In this document: piece after piece, positions 35,116 through 44,099 of the stretch
Position numbering within the stretch: position 1 is the stretch's first letter
How the letters are laid out: every line of letters begins with the position of its first letter
Source of the DNA: Cupriavidus taiwanensis
GTDB taxonomy: Bacteria; Pseudomonadota; Gammaproteobacteria; Burkholderiales; Burkholderiaceae
Reading direction: 5' to 3'
NCBI RefSeq assembly: GCF_900250075.1
Contig: NZ_LT977071.1
Coordinates: forward strand, 2,437,901 to 2,501,900
DNA: 64,000 bases
Notes under the pieces: model-generated
What the model was told of the DNA's origin: nothing
The model's input: the letters and a program-made list of their open reading frames with translations, nothing else
Databases searched by the model: none
Made by a program: the position numbers and the translations under genes

Positions 35116-36228
35116 ATGCAAGCAGCGCCTGTGCAAGCCTTGCCGGCCACGTCCGGCCATCCCGCCGCCGTGCCGGGCCCCGTCACGCCCGCCGTGCTCG
35201 ACCAGCTTGGTCGCCCGCTGCGCGACCTGCGCCTGTCGGTGATCGACCAGTGCAATTTCCGCTGCACCTACTGCATGCCCAAGTCGCGCTTCGGGCGCGA
35301 CTATCCGTTCCTCACGCCCGCGCAACGCCTATCCGATGACGAGCTGCTGCGCATCGTGCGCGCCTTTGTCGGCCTGGGCGTCGGGAAGGTGCGCCTGACC
35401 GGCGGCGAGCCGCTGCTGCGCAAGGGCATCGAGTCACTGGTCGAACGGATTGCCGCGATGCGCACGCGCGAGGGGAAGCCGGTGGCTGTGGCGATGACCA
35501 CCAACGGCAGCCTGCTGGCGCGCAAGGCCCGCGCACTGCGCGACGCGGGGCTGGACCGGGTCACGGTCAGCCTCGACAGCCTGGACGACGGCATCTTCCG
35601 CGCCATGAACGATGTGGAAGTTCCGGTCGGCCGCGTGCTGGAGGGCATCGACGCAGCCCGCGCCGCCGGCCTGGCCCCGGTCAAGGTCAACTGCGTGGTC
35701 GAGCGCGGCACCAATGACGGCCAGGTGCTGCCGCTGGTCGAACACTTTCGCGGCAGCGGCGTCACGCTGCGCTTTATCGAGTATATGGACGTGGAAGGTC
35801 CCAGCGGCTGGTCGCAAGCGCGCGTAGTGCCGTCGGAGGAATTGCGCGCCACGATCGAGCGCGCGCATGCGCTGCTGCCGCTCGCCAGGCGCGCTGGCGA
35901 GACCGCCAGCAATTTCTTGCTGGCCGATGGCAGCCTGAAGCTGGGCTTTATCTCGAGCGTGTCGCAGCCGTTCTGCGGCGATTGCACCCGCGCCCGCGTG
36001 TCGGTCGATGGCCGGCTGCACCTGTGCCTGTTTGCCATCCGGTCGGTCGACCTGCGCCAGCATCTGGGCGCCGCATGCCCGGAGCAAGACCTGGCGCAGG
36101 CGATCCGGCAGGCATGGCAGGCCCGCGGCGACCGTTACTCGGAGCTGCGCGCCGGAATACGCGCGGAAAGGTTTGCCAGCGGCAAACGGCAATATCCCAC
36201 GGTACGCATGTCGCTGGTGGGGGGCTGA
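35116..36228 (+). CDS. moaA: GTP 3',8-cyclase MoaA (molybdenum cofactor synthesis)
   Basis: Radical-SAM enzyme of 370 aa catalysing the first step of molybdopterin synthesis, from GTP. The N-terminal [4Fe-4S] motif is CNFRCTYC (CxxxCxxC, about residue 48). The C-terminal cluster cysteines lie in PFCGDCTRARVSVDGRLHLCL, and the protein ends in the functional Gly-Gly. The N-terminal tail of about 30 residues is longer than usual. The start at 35116 has GGAG upstream. It is on the plus strand, convergent with the formate-dehydrogenase-like, fdhD and moeA genes, consistent with cofactor supply to that enzyme. Confidence 0.94.
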   Translation: MQAAPVQALPATSGHPAAVPGPVTPAVLDQLGRPLRDLRLSVIDQCNFRCTYCMPKSRFGRDYPFLTPAQRLSDDELLRIVRAFVGLGVGKVRLTGGEPLLRKGIESLVERIAAMRTREGKPVAVAMTTNGSLLARKARALRDAGLDRVTVSLDSLDDGIFRAMNDVEVPVGRVLEGIDAARAAGLAPVKVNCVVERGTNDGQVLPLVEHFRGSGVTLRFIEYMDVEGPSGWSQARVVPSEELRATIERAHALLPLARRAGETASNFLLADGSLKLGFISSVSQPFCGDCTRARVSVDGRLHLCLFAIRSVDLRQHLGAACPEQDLAQAIRQAWQARGDRYSELRAGIRAERFASGKRQYPTVRMSLVGG

Positions 36229-36254
36229 GCCGCGGCCCCGGAGCTGGCACGCTG

Positions 36255-36527
36255 TCAAGCTTCGGGGAAAACCTGTGCGGCGAGCTCGGCGCCGGCCGGG
36301 GTCAGGCTCGCATGGCCGCGACCCGCTTCGTCGATCGACATGTCGGCCAGTCCGGCCGCCTGCAGCTGCGTCAGCACGCGCCGCAGCACGCTCATCGGCA
36401 GGCCGGAACGCTTGGCGATCCGGGCAAGCGACCAGGGGCCGCCGCCGTCGCGGCCGGCCTGGCACAGCACCTGGAGCACCGCAACGATGGCGGGATCGAT
36501 GTCGGCGTCCTGCATGCTAGCGTTCAT
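36255..36527 (-). CDS. Small winged-helix (MarR-like) protein
   Basis: A 90-aa protein with one helix-turn-helix: WSLARIAKRSGLPMSVLRRVLTQLQAAGLADMSIDEAGRGHASLTPAGAELA. It has the winged-helix pattern of small MarR/IclR-like DNA-binding proteins, without an effector domain. Starts at 36533 (GTG), 36527 (ATG) and 36515 (ATG) are all possible. The 36527 start overlaps the MocR-type gene by 11 bases. It is the last gene of the minus-strand run from the molybdoenzyme. Confidence 0.7.
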   Translation of the reverse strand: MNASMQDADIDPAIVAVLQVLCQAGRDGGGPWSLARIAKRSGLPMSVLRRVLTQLQAAGLADMSIDEAGRGHASLTPAGAELAAQVFPEA

Positions 36528-37962
36528 CCTCACTTTGCTCGCGGCTGCGCGCCAGCAGGTGCTGCGCGATCTTGCCCAGCGTCTGCACGGCAGATTCGAT
36601 GCCGGGCGACCATTCCCCGCTGTAATTCAGCCGGATGCAGTGCCGATAGGTCGCGCCCGGCGCAAACATATGCCCCGGCGCCACGGTGATGCGGTGCTCC
36701 AGCGCGGCGTGGTACATCTCCATCGCGTCGATGCCCGCGGGCAGCTGCACCCACAGCACGTAGCCCCCGGCCGGTTGCGAGGTGGTGGTGCCATCGGGGA
36801 AGAACCGGCGCACCGTGGCCGCCATGATGCTGGCCTGCTGCGCATAGGCCTTGCGCACGCGCCGCAGGTGGAAATCGTAGCCGTCGTTCTTCAGGAACTC
36901 GGCGATCGCCAGTTGCGGAATCGCCGGCGTGGTCAGCGTATTGAGGAACTTGAGCCGTTCCACCGCCTCGCGGTAGCGCCCCGGCAGCGCCCAGCCGATG
37001 CGGTAGGCATTGGTCAGGGTCTTGGAGAACGAGGAGCAATGCAACACGATGCCGGCCTCGTCATAGGCCTTCAATGAACTGGGATGGGCCTCGCCGTAAT
37101 AAAGTTCGCCGTAGACGTCGTTCTCGATGACCGGTATGTCCTTCGCGGTCAGCATCGCCACCAGCGCGCGCTTGTTCTGGTCCGGCATCTGGAAGCCGAG
37201 CGGGTTCTGGAAGTTGGGCATCACCATGCAGGCGGCCACGCCCTTTTCATCGATCAGCCGCGCCAGCGCATCGATGTCGATGCCATCGGCGGGATCGGTC
37301 GCCACCTCGATGGCGCGCATGCCCAGCCGTTCGATGGCATGGAGCATGGCGTAGTAGGTCGGTGACTCCACCGCGATGGTATCGCCGGGCCTGGCCACCG
37401 CCTGCAGGCACAGGTTGATCGCCTCGGTCGCGCCGATGGTGACGATGACCTCGTTCGGGTCGATGGCGTAGCCGTTCTCGAGATAGCGGCGCGAGATCTG
37501 CCGGATCAGCTCGGGGCTGCCGGGCGGCAGGTCGTCCAGCATGGTCCACTTGGCATAGCGGCGCGCGATATTGTTGGCGTACTGGTTGATGCGCTGCCAC
37601 GGGAACAGCGAAGGATCCGGATAGGGAGAGCCCAGCGGCACGGCCTCGTCCGAACGGATCGAGCGCAGCGTCGACAGCACCAGCGCGCTGACATCCACCG
37701 CCGAAGGCTTGGCGCTGGGCCGCGACGGGCGCAGCGCGGCCACCGGCTCGCCCGCCCGCGCGCGCACGAAGTAGCCGGACTGCGGCCGGCTTTCGATGAT
37801 GCCGCGGCTCTCCAGCAGCACGTAGGCGCGGATCACGGTGGTAATGCTCATGCGGTGGTGCTGGCTGGTCTGCCGCACCGAGGGAATCCGCTCGCCGGGC
37901 AGCAGCACGCCCTGTTGCACCAGGGCCTCGATATCCGCAGCCAGCTTTTCATAGAGTTTCAC
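36517..37962 (-). CDS. MocR-type (GntR-aminotransferase) transcriptional regulator
   Basis: Regulator of 481 aa with an N-terminal GntR winged helix (residues 1-75, including GERIPSVRQTSQHHRMSITTVIRAYVLLESRGIIESRPQSGYFV) fused to a fold-I PLP aminotransferase-like domain (about 110-470). The PLP Lys is in SFSKTLTNAYRIGW, and NFQNPLG and the Asp/Tyr of ENDVYGELYY are present. The preferred start is GTG at 37962 with GGGGAG upstream; a longer frame from 38046 overlaps moeA. MocR proteins bind PLP or amino-acid adducts. The target is unknown. Confidence 0.88.
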   Translation of the reverse strand: MKLYEKLAADIEALVQQGVLLPGERIPSVRQTSQHHRMSITTVIRAYVLLESRGIIESRPQSGYFVRARAGEPVAALRPSRPSAKPSAVDVSALVLSTLRSIRSDEAVPLGSPYPDPSLFPWQRINQYANNIARRYAKWTMLDDLPPGSPELIRQISRRYLENGYAIDPNEVIVTIGATEAINLCLQAVARPGDTIAVESPTYYAMLHAIERLGMRAIEVATDPADGIDIDALARLIDEKGVAACMVMPNFQNPLGFQMPDQNKRALVAMLTAKDIPVIENDVYGELYYGEAHPSSLKAYDEAGIVLHCSSFSKTLTNAYRIGWALPGRYREAVERLKFLNTLTTPAIPQLAIAEFLKNDGYDFHLRRVRKAYAQQASIMAATVRRFFPDGTTTSQPAGGYVLWVQLPAGIDAMEMYHAALEHRITVAPGHMFAPGATYRHCIRLNYSGEWSPGIESAVQTLGKIAQHLLARSREQSEDER

Positions 37963-38033
37963 GCCGCGCTCCCCTTGCTTGCCGTCCCCTGCGGCCCCGG
38001 CCCGCTGCCTGCTCCGGCCACGCGCCGCCGGCA

Positions 38034-39245
38034 TCAGCTGAGCCAACGCTGGAGATCATAGTACGGCAGCGGCACGTTTTGCAGGGATCCGGCGCATTGG
38101 GGTTCCACCCGCACAAAGCCGCACGCCTGGCCGAGCGCGGATACGGACGCCGCGCCCTGCTGTGCATTGACCTGCACGAAGCTGTCGCGCCCCCCGAAAT
38201 TGCCGATCTCGCCCACGCGCCAGAAGGCATCGCCGCGGTGCGGTCGCGTTCCGGCCAATGCCGCCCTGACCCGGCCGACTGGCGGAAATAGCTCCGACCG
38301 TCCTTGCAGGCGGCGCAGCAAGGGCGTCACCAGCAGCGCGAAGGTGGCATAGGCGGCAGCGGGATTACCCGGCAGGCACACCACGGGCTTGCCGCGCAGG
38401 CGCCCGACCGTGACCGGCTTGCCGGGCTTCATGTTGACGCCCCGGCAAAGCAGTTCGCCACCGGCGGAAGCCAGCGCCGCCGCCACCAGGTCGCGCTGCC
38501 CGACCGAGGCCCCGCCGGTGACCAGCACCAGGTCGGCGGCGCCGGCCAGCTCGCGCAGCATGTCGTGCAGCGCGCGCTCGTCGTCGCGCACGTGGCGGTG
38601 GCAGCTCACCACCGCGCCCATCGCCTGCACCAGCGATTCCAGCATGGGGCCGTTGACGTCATGCACCTGGTACACATCGCGCGGCTCGTCGTGCGCGGCG
38701 ACCTCGTCGCCTGAGGTCAGGATCGCCACCTCGACCAGCCGGCAGACCTCGGCCTCGGCCACGCCCTGCGATGCCAGCGCGGCAATATGGCCGGCATGCA
38801 GCAGCGTGCCGGCCGACAGCAGCAGGTCGCCCCGGCGCGCATCCTCGCCCTGGCGGCGGATATGCTGGCCGGGCAGCGGCGCCCGCGCGCACACCATACC
38901 CTGGTAAGTCTCGTCGGCATCCTCCAGCGCGACCACGGCATCGGCGCCGGGCGGGATCACGCCACCGGTGTAGATGCGGATGGCATGGCCGGGCAGCAGC
39001 GGCTGCGGCTGGGTGCCGGCATAGACCACCTGCTGCAGCGGCAGGCAGGCATCGGCGCGGCAGTCCGCGCAGCGCACCGCATAGCCATCCATGGCGCTGC
39101 GGTCGGCCGCCGGCGTGTCGATCACCGCGGCCACGTCGCGGGCCAGCACGCGGCCGGTCAGCAGGCCCAGCCACACGGTCTCGGTCTCGCGCACCGGCTG
39201 CGCGCACATTGCGAAGACGGCCTGGGCCTCGTCGAAGTTCAGCAT
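38034..39245 (-). CDS. moeA: Molybdopterin molybdenumtransferase MoeA
   Basis: MoeA of 403 aa, inserting molybdate into adenylylated molybdopterin. Recognised segments are DRSAMDGYAVR (about residue 49), TGGVIPPGADAVV, the MoCF-biosynthesis motif LVTGGASVGQRDLV (about 237) and VCLPGNPAAAYATF. Its start overlaps the fdhD stop by 7 bases. It forms a cofactor-insertion module with fdhD for the oxidoreductase encoded upstream. Confidence 0.93.
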   Translation of the reverse strand: MLNFDEAQAVFAMCAQPVRETETVWLGLLTGRVLARDVAAVIDTPAADRSAMDGYAVRCADCRADACLPLQQVVYAGTQPQPLLPGHAIRIYTGGVIPPGADAVVALEDADETYQGMVCARAPLPGQHIRRQGEDARRGDLLLSAGTLLHAGHIAALASQGVAEAEVCRLVEVAILTSGDEVAAHDEPRDVYQVHDVNGPMLESLVQAMGAVVSCHRHVRDDERALHDMLRELAGAADLVLVTGGASVGQRDLVAAALASAGGELLCRGVNMKPGKPVTVGRLRGKPVVCLPGNPAAAYATFALLVTPLLRRLQGRSELFPPVGRVRAALAGTRPHRGDAFWRVGEIGNFGGRDSFVQVNAQQGAASVSALGQACGFVRVEPQCAGSLQNVPLPYYDLQRWLS

Positions 39246-40084
39246 GCCGCGTCTCCGCGTGTGCCTTGCATAGACGCACTGGTGTAGTCGACGTAGCCGT
39301 CCTGCCGGCAGAAGCTGAGCAGGCGCACACCGGCCTGCTCGGCGATGCGGATGGCCAGCGCGGTCGGCGCCGAGATCGTCGCCAGCATCTGGATGTTCAT
39401 GCGCGCGACCTTGCGCACCAGTTCATAGCTGGCGCGGCTGGACAGCAGCACGAAACCGTCCGCCATGTCCACGCGCTGCAGCGCCAGGTGGCCGATCAGC
39501 TTGTCCAGGCCATTGTGGCGGCCGACATCTTCGAACACATGGAGGATCTCGCCGCCGGCATCGCACCAGGCCGCGGCATGGACGCCGCCGGTGGCCTGCA
39601 TCAGCCGCTGGTGCGACGGCAGCGCGGCGACGGCGCGCTCGATCATGGCGCGCGACGGCACGATCGGGGCAGCCGGCTCGGGCATGCGCGCCGGCTCCAG
39701 GTCCAGCAGCGCGATGCTTTCGAGGCCGCACACGCCGCAGCCGGTGCGTCCGGCCAGTGCGCGCCGGCGCGCGCGCATGGTGGCGAAGGCGTGCTCGCTG
39801 ATCTCCATCTGCACTTCGGCGGCGTGCGCATGCATGCGCACCTCGAGATCGTGGATCTCGGCGTTGCGTGCGACGATGCCCTCGGTCAGCGAGAAGCCGA
39901 CCGCGAAGGCCTCGAGGTCCAGCGGCGTGCACATCATCACCGCATGCGAGATGCCGTTGTACACCAGCGCCACCGGCAGCTCCTCGGCGACGTTGTCGGT
40001 GGCCGGCTGGGTCACGCGGCGCTTGTGCCGCACGATGTCACGCGTTTCAAAGCCGGTGTGTCCGGCCAGTTCGGTGGATTCCAT
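39239..40084 (-). CDS. fdhD: Formate dehydrogenase accessory sulfurtransferase FdhD
   Basis: FdhD family protein of 281 aa that transfers sulfur to the molybdenum cofactor before insertion into formate dehydrogenases. The essential CxxC is in GRTGCGVCGLESI (about residue 135). Also visible are the family segments FSLTEGIV, GGVHAAAWCD, EDVGRHNGLDKLIG and SRASYELVRKVARM. It lies 129 bases after the molybdoenzyme gene and overlaps moeA. Confidence 0.94.
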   Translation of the reverse strand: MESTELAGHTGFETRDIVRHKRRVTQPATDNVAEELPVALVYNGISHAVMMCTPLDLEAFAVGFSLTEGIVARNAEIHDLEVRMHAHAAEVQMEISEHAFATMRARRRALAGRTGCGVCGLESIALLDLEPARMPEPAAPIVPSRAMIERAVAALPSHQRLMQATGGVHAAAWCDAGGEILHVFEDVGRHNGLDKLIGHLALQRVDMADGFVLLSSRASYELVRKVARMNIQMLATISAPTALAIRIAEQAGVRLLSFCRQDGYVDYTSASMQGTRGDAAC

Positions 40085-40135
40085 CTGGAGTCTCTTGAAG
40101 AATATTGATGCAGCCTTGCACGCGCGTGGCTCCTC

Positions 40136-40160
40136 CCCTCTCCCGCGCAGCGGGAGAGGG
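40136..40160. repeat. REP-like palindrome CCCTCTCCCGC-GCA-GCGGGAGAGGG
   Basis: Perfect 11-bp stem with a 3-base loop in the gap between the molybdoenzyme stop and fdhD. It belongs to the same family as the palindromes at 28805 and 29087. Inside an operon it could influence relative transcript levels. Confidence 0.75.
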
Positions 40161-40213
40161 AAGCGCTCATCAGGGGTCGTGGCTAGCCTTCGTCGCAGCG
40201 GTGCACGGGAAGA

Positions 40214-42544
40214 TCAGCGTGCCACCACTTCGGGCTGGTGCCGTGACGGCGTCAGCAGCACCGGCACCGACTTGGAGGTGGGCGTGCCGCAGCCATCGCC
40301 GGTGCTCTCCAGCGGCACCAGGGGATTGGTCTCGGGGTAGTACGCCCCGACGCACCCTTGCGGGATGTCGTATTCGACCAGCACGAAGTCCTCGACCCGG
40401 CGTTGTACGCCGTCGTCCCAGACGCTGGTGATGTCGACGTGCTGCCCCGCCTCCAGGCCCAGCCGCGCCAGGTCCGCGGCATTGATAAAGACCACCCGGC
40501 GCAGGCCGAACACCCCGCGGTAGCGGTCGTCCAGGCCATAGATCGTGGTGTTGTACTGGTCGTGCGAGCGGGTGGTCATCATCACCATCAGCCGGTCGCC
40601 ATACTGCTGGCGCGCACGGTTGATGGGGGTGTCCTTGTCGATGCGGTTGACCAGGAACTGGGCCTTGCCCGATGGCGTATGCCAGACCCGGTGGCACGCC
40701 GGCGGGGTCAGGTGGAAGCCGCCCGGCACCGCCACGCGCTCGTTATAGCTGTCGAAGCCGTCGATCACCTGCTCGATGGCATCGCGGATGCGGGCGTAGT
40801 CCTGCGCATACCAGAGCCAGTCGATCGTCTCCGAGCCCAGCGTGGCTGCCGCCATGCGCGCGACGATGGCGATCTCCGACAACAGGTGCGGCGATGCCGG
40901 CGCGTTCATGCCGAAGGAGATATGGACCATGCAGACCGAGTCCTCGACCGTCACGCCCTGCGCCACGCCGTCCTGCTGGTCGATCTCGGTGCGGCCCAGC
41001 GTCGGCAGGATCAGGGCTTCCTTGCCGTGCACCAGGTGGCTGCGGTTGAGCTTGGTGGCAATGTGCACAGTCAGGTCGCACTGGCGCAGCGCCGCGAAGG
41101 TGCGCGGCGTATCCGGCGTGGCGGTGGAGAAGTTGCCGCCCAGCCCGACAAAGACCTTGACCTTGCCCGCCAGCATCGCCGAGATGGTGTGCACCACGTC
41201 ATAGCCATGCTGGCGCGGCGGCTCGAAACCGAAGGCGGCCTGCAGGCGATCGAGGAATTCCGGCTCGGGCTTCTCTTCGATCCCCACCGTGCGGTCGCCC
41301 TGCACGTTGGAATGGCCGCGCACCGGCAGCAGCCCGGCACCCGGGCGGCCGATATTGCCGCGCATCATCATCAGGTTGGACAGGATCTGCACCGTCGGCA
41401 CCGAATGCTTGTGTTGCGTCAGCCCCATGCCCCAGCAGGCGATCACGCGCTTGCCGCGCGCATAGACCTGCGTGAGCGCGTCGATATCCTGCTGCGGCAC
41501 GCCCGACTCGGCAACGATGTCGGCCCAGCTTTCGGCACGCAGGTCATCGACAAAGTCGCTGAAGCCGACGGTGTGCTCGCGCACGAAGTCCACGTCGATC
41601 AGGCGCTCGCGGCCGTGACGGATGGCCTCGTCGTCCAGCTCGACCAGGCGCTTGGCCATGCCCTTGATCAGCGCAAAGTCGCCGCCCAGCCGGGGCTGCA
41701 CGAACATCGACGCGATCCTGGTGCTGGACCCGGTCAGCATCTCCACCGGGTGCTGCGGGCTGGTGAAGCGCTCCACGCCGCGCTCGCGCAGCGGATTGAT
41801 CGACACGATGGTGGCGCCGCGCCGCGCGCATTCGCGCAGTTCGCCCAGCATGCGCGGATGGTTGGTGGCCGCGTTGTGGCCGAACAGCAGGATAGTGTCG
41901 GCATGCTCGAAGTCATCCAGCACCACGGTGGCCTTGCCCACGCCGATGGTCTGCGGCAGGCCACGGCTAGTGGCCTCGTGGCACATATTGGAGCAATCGG
42001 GAAAGTTGTTGGTGCCATAGGCGCGCACGAACAGCTGGTACAGGAACGCGGCCTCGTTGCTGGCGCGGCCCGAGGTATAGAACGCGGCCTGGTTCGGATC
42101 CGGCAACGCGCGCAGGTGGCGCGCGATGAGCGCAAAGGCCTCGTCCCAGGCGATCGGCCGGTACTTGTCGGTCTGCGCATCGTAGGCCATCGGCTGCGTC
42201 AGGCGCCCGTGCTGCTCCAGCTCATAGTCCGTCTGCGCCATCAGCGACGTCACCGTGTGCTGCGCGAAAAACTCCGGGGTCACGCGCATGCTGGTCGACT
42301 CGGCCGCCACCGCCTTGACGCCGTTTTCGCAGAACTCGAAGGTCGAGGCATGCTGCCGGTCCGGCCAGGCACAGCCGGGGCAGTCGAAGCCGTCGGCCTG
42401 GTTCTGCTTGAACAGCATCTTGTAGTTGCCGCCGGCCACCTTCTCCTTGATCAGGTTGATGGCAACGTACTTCAGCGCGCCCCAGCCGGCGGCGGGATGG
42501 GTATAGGGGGCGATGTGGCCTGTTTCAGGCTTGGGGGTGCTCAT
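40214..42544 (-). CDS. FdhF/YdeP-family molybdopterin oxidoreductase
   Basis: Cytoplasmic molybdopterin enzyme of 776 aa, annotated as formate dehydrogenase alpha-like but closest to the YdeP group. The N-terminus has FDCPGCAWPD (about residue 54), fewer cluster cysteines than true FdhA. Molybdopterin-binding stretches are NNFPDCSNMCHEATSRGLPQTIGVG, FGHNAATNHPRM and the C-terminal TRSHDQYNTTIYGLDDRYRG. The start at 42544 begins MSTPKPETG; the upstream frame extension is not conserved. No NADH- or iron-sulfur partner subunit is adjacent, so the electron acceptor is unclear. FdhD and MoeA downstream support a formate-dehydrogenase-like bis-MGD cofactor. Confidence 0.85.
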   Translation of the reverse strand: MSTPKPETGHIAPYTHPAAGWGALKYVAINLIKEKVAGGNYKMLFKQNQADGFDCPGCAWPDRQHASTFEFCENGVKAVAAESTSMRVTPEFFAQHTVTSLMAQTDYELEQHGRLTQPMAYDAQTDKYRPIAWDEAFALIARHLRALPDPNQAAFYTSGRASNEAAFLYQLFVRAYGTNNFPDCSNMCHEATSRGLPQTIGVGKATVVLDDFEHADTILLFGHNAATNHPRMLGELRECARRGATIVSINPLRERGVERFTSPQHPVEMLTGSSTRIASMFVQPRLGGDFALIKGMAKRLVELDDEAIRHGRERLIDVDFVREHTVGFSDFVDDLRAESWADIVAESGVPQQDIDALTQVYARGKRVIACWGMGLTQHKHSVPTVQILSNLMMMRGNIGRPGAGLLPVRGHSNVQGDRTVGIEEKPEPEFLDRLQAAFGFEPPRQHGYDVVHTISAMLAGKVKVFVGLGGNFSTATPDTPRTFAALRQCDLTVHIATKLNRSHLVHGKEALILPTLGRTEIDQQDGVAQGVTVEDSVCMVHISFGMNAPASPHLLSEIAIVARMAAATLGSETIDWLWYAQDYARIRDAIEQVIDGFDSYNERVAVPGGFHLTPPACHRVWHTPSGKAQFLVNRIDKDTPINRARQQYGDRLMVMMTTRSHDQYNTTIYGLDDRYRGVFGLRRVVFINAADLARLGLEAGQHVDITSVWDDGVQRRVEDFVLVEYDIPQGCVGAYYPETNPLVPLESTGDGCGTPTSKSVPVLLTPSRHQPEVVAR

Positions 42545-42735
42545 TGGCTTGGTGTCCTGTAACGGGGCGCCGCCCGGCCCGTCCTGTCTTGCGAAGCCAG
42601 GACGGCCGGAGCGTTGCGGTGACACCAGAGTAGATTTCCGGCGGCCAGGCCGGTGTGTACAAAGCGGAGGGCGGGCAGGGAGTACAGTTTTGTGGTGTGC
42701 CCCGAAGCCGCCGCGACGCAGCCGCGGCAAGCGTT

Positions 42736-43539
42736 CTACTTCGCGCCAGGGGCAGTGGCCAGATGCCGCGCCAGGGCTTCGCCGGCCCTTCGGGCGCTGT
42801 CGGCATCCACGCGTTCGGCAAGTACGCGGGTAAGCTGCCGCAGTTGAGCGGCCGTGAGGCCGACGTTCAGGCTGATACGCATGTGCGCCTGCAGTTGCGA
42901 CTCGGCGCCGGGCAGCGCCGACAGCATGCCGAGCGTGGCCAGTTCGCGGCTTTGCCAGTCGAGGTTGTCGCGCTCGAAGATATCGCCGAACAAGTGGGTC
43001 TTCAGGTAGTCATCGATGGCCGGGGCGAAGTCAAACAACGCGCCCTTGACCGGCGCGCCGGACAAGCGAGTCTGGTTGGCCGTTCCCGCGGCCAGCAGCG
43101 CGTCGCCCTGCGGCGGGGGGCGGCTGGGCAAGGCGCCGGCTGCGTCCCGGATGCCGCGCTGCCTGCGCCCTTCCACCACCTTCATCAGTTCGGCCAGCGC
43201 ATTGAGGCTACGCGGAAAGCCGGCGTAGGCGTATAGCTGCACCAGGATTTCCTTCGCCTCATTGACCGTCAGGCCGGCATTCAGCCCCTGGTTCAAGGCG
43301 CCGTTCAGCCTGGCGATGTCGCCTGCGGCACCCAGCGCGCCGATCGGCACGATGGCCTGCTGGCGCGCGGTCAGGGTTTCAGCTGGGCTAGGTGCGGCTG
43401 CTGGCGTGCTGGCCATGTTGCGGGACTCCTGCGCTGCCGGGGCAGCATGGCTCGCGGCGACAAGGCCCCAGCCGATAACCAGTGCGATCACGCCGGTCCG
43501 CAAACCCCGGCGCAGCCTAGCGGGCGTTGTATTGCGCAT
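42736..43539 (-). CDS. Secreted carboxymuconolactone decarboxylase/AhpD-like protein
   Basis: A 267-aa protein with an N-terminal signal sequence (residues 7-30, ending VAASHAA). Two carboxymuconolactone-decarboxylase-like repeats follow: about 46-120 (ARQQAIVPIGALGAAGDIARLNGALNQG, AKEILVQLYAYAGFPRSLNALAELM) and about 185-250 (RELATLGMLSALPGAESQLQAHMRISLNVGLT). No CxxC peroxidase pair is seen. Function unknown, perhaps lactone or quinone chemistry in the periplasm. The start at 43539 is chosen for its GGAGAAGG ribosome binding site; the frame stays open to 43680 and oddly encodes a second signal-like stretch. Confidence 0.78.
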   Translation of the reverse strand: MRNTTPARLRRGLRTGVIALVIGWGLVAASHAAPAAQESRNMASTPAAAPSPAETLTARQQAIVPIGALGAAGDIARLNGALNQGLNAGLTVNEAKEILVQLYAYAGFPRSLNALAELMKVVEGRRQRGIRDAAGALPSRPPPQGDALLAAGTANQTRLSGAPVKGALFDFAPAIDDYLKTHLFGDIFERDNLDWQSRELATLGMLSALPGAESQLQAHMRISLNVGLTAAQLRQLTRVLAERVDADSARRAGEALARHLATAPGAK

Positions 43540-44099
43540 CGGTGACCTTCTCCATCCATGTGCCATGGCCTGCGTCGGCAAGCAAGCTGCCAAAGCAAGC
43601 AGCGCACTGGCGAGCAGCTGCGGCGCCCGGCGCTGCAAAGGGGTCCAGGGAGGAAATCGACGCGTTGTCATCCGCTGCATCTTCGCGGATTCATGCCGGA
43701 CTGAGTAGCAAATGGATGCTTAAAGGCTTTATAAGCCGGGCTAATCAATGGCCGCGCGCCGACTGGCTGATACGCGGGACGAATTAGAGCTCCCGTGAGT
43801 GCGCGGACCGGCTGGGAACGACCTGGCCCATGCCGCGGCGTTCTGGGGGCACAATCGCTTCCACGCTGGTGAATACGAAGACGCCCGCGACGCAGATATC
43901 ATCGTGATAACGGCCGGCGTCGGTGTGAAACCGGGCCAGACACGCCTGGACCTGGCCAAGACGAATGCGGAAGTCGCGCTCGAAATTGTCGATCGGGTGG
44001 CCGGGCTCGCACCCAATGCAATTTACGTCATTGCCGCCAACCCCTGCGACGTTCTTGCCGCTGTCGTATTTGACCGCCTCCATGGTTTGGCTGCCGCCG
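43540..44099. other. 560-bp region of gene remnants
   Basis: This gap lies between the carboxymuconolactone-type gene and the MltF-like gene. It holds an internal L-lactate dehydrogenase fragment at 43817-44089 (plus strand). On the minus strand at 43517-43561 there is a short peptide, TWMEKVTDAQYNAR, resembling the C-terminus of cupin proteins. No intact gene was found. Confidence 0.6.
43817..44089 (+). pseudogene. L-lactate dehydrogenase fragment (both ends missing)
   Basis: In one open frame this encodes NDLAHAAAFWGHNRFHAGEYED, then DADIIVITAGVGVKPGQTRLDLAKTN and NAIYVIAANPCDVLAAVVFDRLHGL, a clear central piece of an NAD-dependent L-lactate/malate dehydrogenase (about residues 50-140 of a 310-aa family). 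The Rossmann glycine motif and the catalytic His domain are absent. The similarity stops abruptly next to the MltF-like gene stop. It is a deletion remnant. Confidence 0.8.
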
